Positions 6,283-8,433 of a DNA stretch of 8,433 nt are shown here, piece by piece. This DNA is from Synergistaceae bacterium. GTDB lineage: Bacteria > Synergistota > Synergistia > Synergistales > Synergistaceae. Both the position numbers and the translations under genes were made by a program. Location of the stretch: the NCBI GenBank assembly GCA_031273585.1, contig JAISRP010000057.1, positions 1 through 8,433 on the forward strand, in the 5' to 3' direction. The notes under the pieces are model-generated. The model saw only the letters and a list, made by a program, of their open reading frames with translations, was not told the origin of the DNA and did no database searches. Each line of letters opens with the position of its first letter. Position 1 is the stretch's first letter.

Positions 6283-6406
6283 TGGCGATTACCGCCTAAA
6301 CAAGTACAGCCGATTGAATAAACCGCGTGCAATTTTGCCGTTGGCGGCTGCAGCGGCAGCCGAGGTTTCAATCTTTACCCTTTAGGCTTCTAATTTTAAA
6401 TCGCTA
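6283..6406 (+). promoter_or_regulatory. Candidate riboswitch-like leader of adenine deaminase (copy 1)
   Basis: Its core (6308-6405) aligns with 8230-8328 with 11 mismatches and one indel. An outer helix joins TGGCGATT (6283-6290) to AATCGCTA (6399-6406). Inside, AGCC (6308-6311) can pair with GGCT (6385-6388), GATTG (6312-6316) with CAATC (6369-6373), and AAACC (6320-6324) with GGTTT (6364-6368). An apical hairpin GGCTGC/GCAGCC (6346-6351 / 6356-6361) sits within. An invariant unpaired-looking strip, TTTACCCTTTA (6374-6384), lies between two helices. The shape and its place before a purine gene suggest a ligand-binding RNA. It lacks the TCTACC-type junctions of the classical purine riboswitch. 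It could instead be a protein-binding leader or an intergenic repeat. I see no convincing promoter upstream of it. Confidence 0.6.
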
Positions 6407-6418
6407 TAGTACAATTGA

Positions 6419-6474
6419 CGCAGGCCCGGGATGAAACCGCGGCCCGGGGGGACTGCGGACCCGATACTGGAGGT
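6419..6474 (+). promoter_or_regulatory. GC-rich hairpin and Shine-Dalgarno before adenine deaminase
   Basis: CGCAG (6419-6423) pairs with CTGCG (6453-6457), and CCCGGG (6425-6430) with CCCGGG (6443-6448), forming a strong stem directly after the repeated element. The SD GGAGGT (6469-6474) follows, 6 nt before ATG 6481. No U-tract follows, so a translational or structural role is more likely than termination. This is the position an expression platform would occupy. Confidence 0.5.
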
Positions 6475-6480
6475 AATCTG

Positions 6481-8196
6481 ATGAAGAGCGTGCTTGCCGC
6501 GGCTAGGGGGGACTCGCCATGCGACCTGTTGATTCGGGGGGGACGGATTGCAAACGTGCTCTCGATGGAGTACGAGGCATCCGACATTGCGATAAAGGAC
6601 GGGATCATAGCCGGGGTCGGGACTGGGTACGAGGGCAGGGAGGTGGTGGACGCCTCCGGCGCGGTCCTGATGCCTGGGATGATAGACGGACACATCCACA
6701 TAGAGAGCACGATGCTGGCCCCTGCTGCGTTCGCCGCGGCCGTCGTTCCGCTCGGGACCACGACGGTCATGTCGGATCCGCACGAGATAGCCAACACCTG
6801 CGGACTTCCCGGAATAGAGTTCATGAAGAGGGAGTCGATGCGCACGCCGCTGGACGTATTTTTGGGGGCGCCCTCCTGCGTGCCGGCCTCGGGGTTTGAG
6901 ACCCCCCGCGAGGAGATCGACGCATACCGGATAATGGACTGTTATGACAGGGGGCTGTGTGCTCATCTCGCGGAGATGATGAATTTTCCAGGCGTCATAT
7001 CCGGGGACGAGTCAGTCTGGGCAAAGATAACCGGCGCAAGGGGGATGGTGAGGACTGGACACGCGCCGGGCGTCAGGGGGAAGGATCTCTGCGCGTACCT
7101 CATCTCCGGGTGCGACAGCGACCACGAGATCGACTTCGCGGAGGAGGCGCTCGAGAAGCTACGCCGCGGAATGTGGATCATGATGCGGGAGGGGACAGCC
7201 GAGCACAGCCTGACTAACCTGCTGCCCATAATCCTAGAGGACGAGGCGAGATTCGCCCGCTGCATGGTTGTGAGCGACGACATCACAGCGGGAAACATCC
7301 TCTCCGAGGGGCACATGGATCACAAGGTTCGCACGATGATAGGCGCGGGCATACGGCCGCTGATAGCGGCCGCTATGGTGACTGCCAACCCTGCGGCCTA
7401 CTTTCGCCTGTGGGACCGAGGCGCGATAGCCCCTGGCAGGATAGCGGACATCGTGATGGTCCCGTCCCTCGAGGAGTGCAGGGCCATAAAGGTCTGGAAG
7501 CGAGGAATCCTGGCCGCGGAGGACGGATCTGCGCTCTTCGGGACGTTCGCGCCAATGGCAACGGACCTGCCCGCGACAGGGACGATCGATCCGCCGCCCG
7601 ACAAATCGTCGTTCCTCGTTCCGGTTCAGCCGGGCAGGGACATCAGGGTGATCGTCGCCCTGGAGGGGCGCGTGGTCACGGAGCAGATGACGGCAGAGCC
7701 CCTCGTGCAGGACGGCTTCGTGGTCTCCGACTGCGAACGGGACATACTGAAGGTGGTGGTGACCGAGAAGAACAGGGGAAGCGCCAGGACTGCCGTGGGC
7801 TTCGTCCGCGGATTCGGCCTGAAGAGGGGCGCTCTGGCGTCGTCCGTGGCGCATGACGCCCACAACTACATAGCTGTCGGAACCGATGACGAGTCCATCT
7901 GGACCGCCATGAAGTACCTCGCGGAGAACCGCGGGGGGATGGTCGTCTCCGACGGGGACAGGATCGTCTCGTCGTTGTCCCTGCCAATCGGCGGCCTCAT
8001 GAGTAACATGAACCCGACCGCGCTCTCGGACGCAATCCAGAGGATGTCCAGGGCGGCGGCTGACCTAGGCGCCGTCATGCCTCAGCCGTTTATGAACATG
8101 AGCTTTCTGTCCCTCTCTGTCATCCCGGAGCTCAAGCTGACGGACCAGGGATATGTGAACGCCGCGGAGGGCAGGCTGCTGGAACTTTTCGTGTGA
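6481..8196 (+). CDS. ade: Adenine deaminase
   Basis: Hydrolyses adenine to hypoxanthine and ammonia in purine salvage; a cytosolic metal-dependent amidohydrolase. The 571-aa length is typical of bacterial Ade. The N-terminal beta-sandwich (LLIRGGRIANVLSMEYEASDIAIKDG, from about 16) leads to the metal site DGHIHIESTM (H71, H73, E75). Further family signatures are GAPSCVPASGFET (129-141), AHLAEMMNFPGV (E165, likely a metal-bridging ligand), TGHAPGVRG (H194), SGCDSDHE (H215), REGTAEHS (236-243) and VSDD (264-267). The C-terminal domain (from about 370) carries AHDAHNY and the SLSVIPELKLTDQGY ending seen in the family. I chose ATG 6481 because of the SD GGAGGT at 6469-6474. The frame stays open upstream to 6415, but that part runs through the GC-rich hairpin and has no RBS. 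A predicted purine permease follows after 172 nt, with no terminator visible between. Confidence 0.96.
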   Translation: MKSVLAAARGDSPCDLLIRGGRIANVLSMEYEASDIAIKDGIIAGVGTGYEGREVVDASGAVLMPGMIDGHIHIESTMLAPAAFAAAVVPLGTTTVMSDPHEIANTCGLPGIEFMKRESMRTPLDVFLGAPSCVPASGFETPREEIDAYRIMDCYDRGLCAHLAEMMNFPGVISGDESVWAKITGARGMVRTGHAPGVRGKDLCAYLISGCDSDHEIDFAEEALEKLRRGMWIMMREGTAEHSLTNLLPIILEDEARFARCMVVSDDITAGNILSEGHMDHKVRTMIGAGIRPLIAAAMVTANPAAYFRLWDRGAIAPGRIADIVMVPSLEECRAIKVWKRGILAAEDGSALFGTFAPMATDLPATGTIDPPPDKSSFLVPVQPGRDIRVIVALEGRVVTEQMTAEPLVQDGFVVSDCERDILKVVVTEKNRGSARTAVGFVRGFGLKRGALASSVAHDAHNYIAVGTDDESIWTAMKYLAENRGGMVVSDGDRIVSSLSLPIGGLMSNMNPTALSDAIQRMSRAAADLGAVMPQPFMNMSFLSLSVIPELKLTDQGYVNAAEGRLLELFV

Positions 8197-8205
8197 AGTG
8201 ACGCA

Positions 8206-8330
8206 ATAGCAATTTAAAATCGGCTGTATAGCCGATTGAATAAACCGCGTGGAATTTTGCCGATGGCGGTTGCGGTGACAGCAATGGTTTTCAATCTTTA
8301 CCCTTTAGGCTTCTAATGTTAAATTGCTGT
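8206..8330 (+). promoter_or_regulatory. Candidate riboswitch-like leader of the purine permease (copy 2)
   Basis: Second copy of the structured element, in the ade-permease gap. The outer helix joins ATAGCAATTTAA (8206-8217) to TTAAATTGCTGT (8319-8330), 12 bp including one T.G pair. Inner helices match copy 1: AGCC (8230-8233) / GGCT (8308-8311), GATTGA (8234-8239) / TCAATC (8291-8296), AAACC (8242-8246) / GGTTT (8286-8290). The apical hairpin is weaker but keeps four pairs (GTTG 8269-8272 / CAGC 8279-8282). A perfect 8-bp hairpin, AATCGGCT (8218-8225) / AGCCGATT (8230-8237), uses the same strand as the inner helices and would exclude them, so two states are possible. The invariant strip TTTACCCTTTA is at 8297-8307. 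Its presence inside a likely operon suggests the permease is controlled separately. Confidence 0.6.
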
Positions 8331-8334
8331 ATCA

Positions 8335-8362
8335 CGGCAGGCGCGCCCTGCCGACAGGAGGG
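8335..8362 (+). promoter_or_regulatory. Alternative hairpins at the permease ribosome-binding site
   Basis: CGGCAGG (8335-8341) pairs perfectly with CCTGCCG (8347-8353), a 7-bp stem with a 5-nt loop, ending 2 nt before the SD AGGAGGG (8356-8362). An exclusive alternative pairs CCTG (8347-8350) with CAGG (8355-8358), covering the first bases of the SD. The choice between the two folds would expose or hide the RBS, which suits a translational switch controlled by the upstream element. The link is inferred. Confidence 0.45.
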
Positions 8363-8368
8363 AAAAAC

Positions 8369-8433
8369 ATGAACGAGTGGCTGGAATCGCGCTTCAAGCT
8401 CCGCATGAGGAAAACTGACGTGCGCACCGAGGT
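8369..8433 (+). CDS. NCS2-family purine permease, N-terminal fragment cut by the window edge
   Basis: Only the first 21 codons are visible: MNEWLESRFKLRMRKTDVRT and onward. The pattern (short amphipathic start, RFKL, a few basic residues, then T-x-VRTE) is the usual beginning of AzgA/PbuG-like permeases of the NCS2 family, which import adenine, guanine or hypoxanthine with protons; the first membrane helix would begin just past the edge. SD AGGAGGG (8356-8362) is 6 nt before the ATG. The adenine deaminase gene upstream supports the assignment: uptake and deamination of adenine form one pathway. Its own copy of the structured leader precedes it. The assignment rests on few residues plus context. 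Confidence 0.7.
   Translation, partial: MNEWLESRFKLRMRKTDVRTE

Noticed and set aside
6271..6302. TTGACC at 6271 as the -35 of the adenine deaminase promoter
   Set aside because: No acceptable -10 follows at 16-18 nt; the nearest matches (CCTAAA, TAAACA) are poor or misplaced.
6415..6480. Upstream extension of adenine deaminase to 6415
   Set aside because: It would translate the GC-rich hairpin and the SD itself. ATG 6481 has a well-placed GGAGGT and matches the family N-terminus.
8206..8330. Classical purine (guanine/adenine) riboswitch
   Set aside because: The conserved three-way-junction strings and kissing-loop layout of that class are not present; only the gene context and a vague TTTACC resemblance are shared.

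Overview
The window is a GC-rich bacterial chromosome segment with dense coding and heavy use of ATA (Ile) and AGG (Arg) codons. Gene order, codon habits and protein sequences would fit a member of the Synergistota or a similar deep-branching anaerobe. This is an inference from general resemblance, not an identification.

Layout. Positions 1-300 are non-coding and hold a compound repeat of five consecutive hairpins ending in a triplicated decamer. A promoter (about 316-343) and an attenuator-like leader (about 350-498) then lead into a translation operon on the + strand: infC (IF3, apparently starting at the rare codon AUU at 499), rpmI (L35), rplT (L20), pheS and pheT (both phenylalanyl-tRNA synthetase subunits), ending at 5355. 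The 141-nt rpmI-rplT spacer is structured and contains a possible 18-codon ORF. A Bax-inhibitor-1 family membrane protein converges on pheT from the - strand (5441-6142). Between the two lies a strong terminator hairpin. Divergent from the BI-1 gene is a purine-salvage unit on the + strand: adenine deaminase (6481-8196), then the first codons of a predicted NCS2-type purine permease (8369 to the window edge).

The most interesting signal is non-coding. The leaders of the adenine deaminase and of the permease share a core of about 99 nt (11 mismatches and one indel by hand alignment). The core is closed by a terminal helix whose two strands change together between the copies (G-C to A-U, G.U to A-U). 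Differences concentrate in one internal hairpin, while two flanking blocks of 20 or more nt are identical. In both copies a GC-rich hairpin lies between this element and the Shine-Dalgarno sequence. In the permease copy the hairpin competes with a second fold that pairs part of the ribosome-binding site. This is the architecture of a metabolite-sensing cis-regulatory RNA. It does not match the classical purine riboswitch core or any other class I can recall, so I propose it as a candidate undescribed riboswitch, possibly purine-responsive.

Other points of note are an atypical PheS (a Cys4 cluster plus non-consensus residues at normally conserved pocket motifs), the AUU start of infC, and a family of intergenic palindromes occurring at three places in the window.
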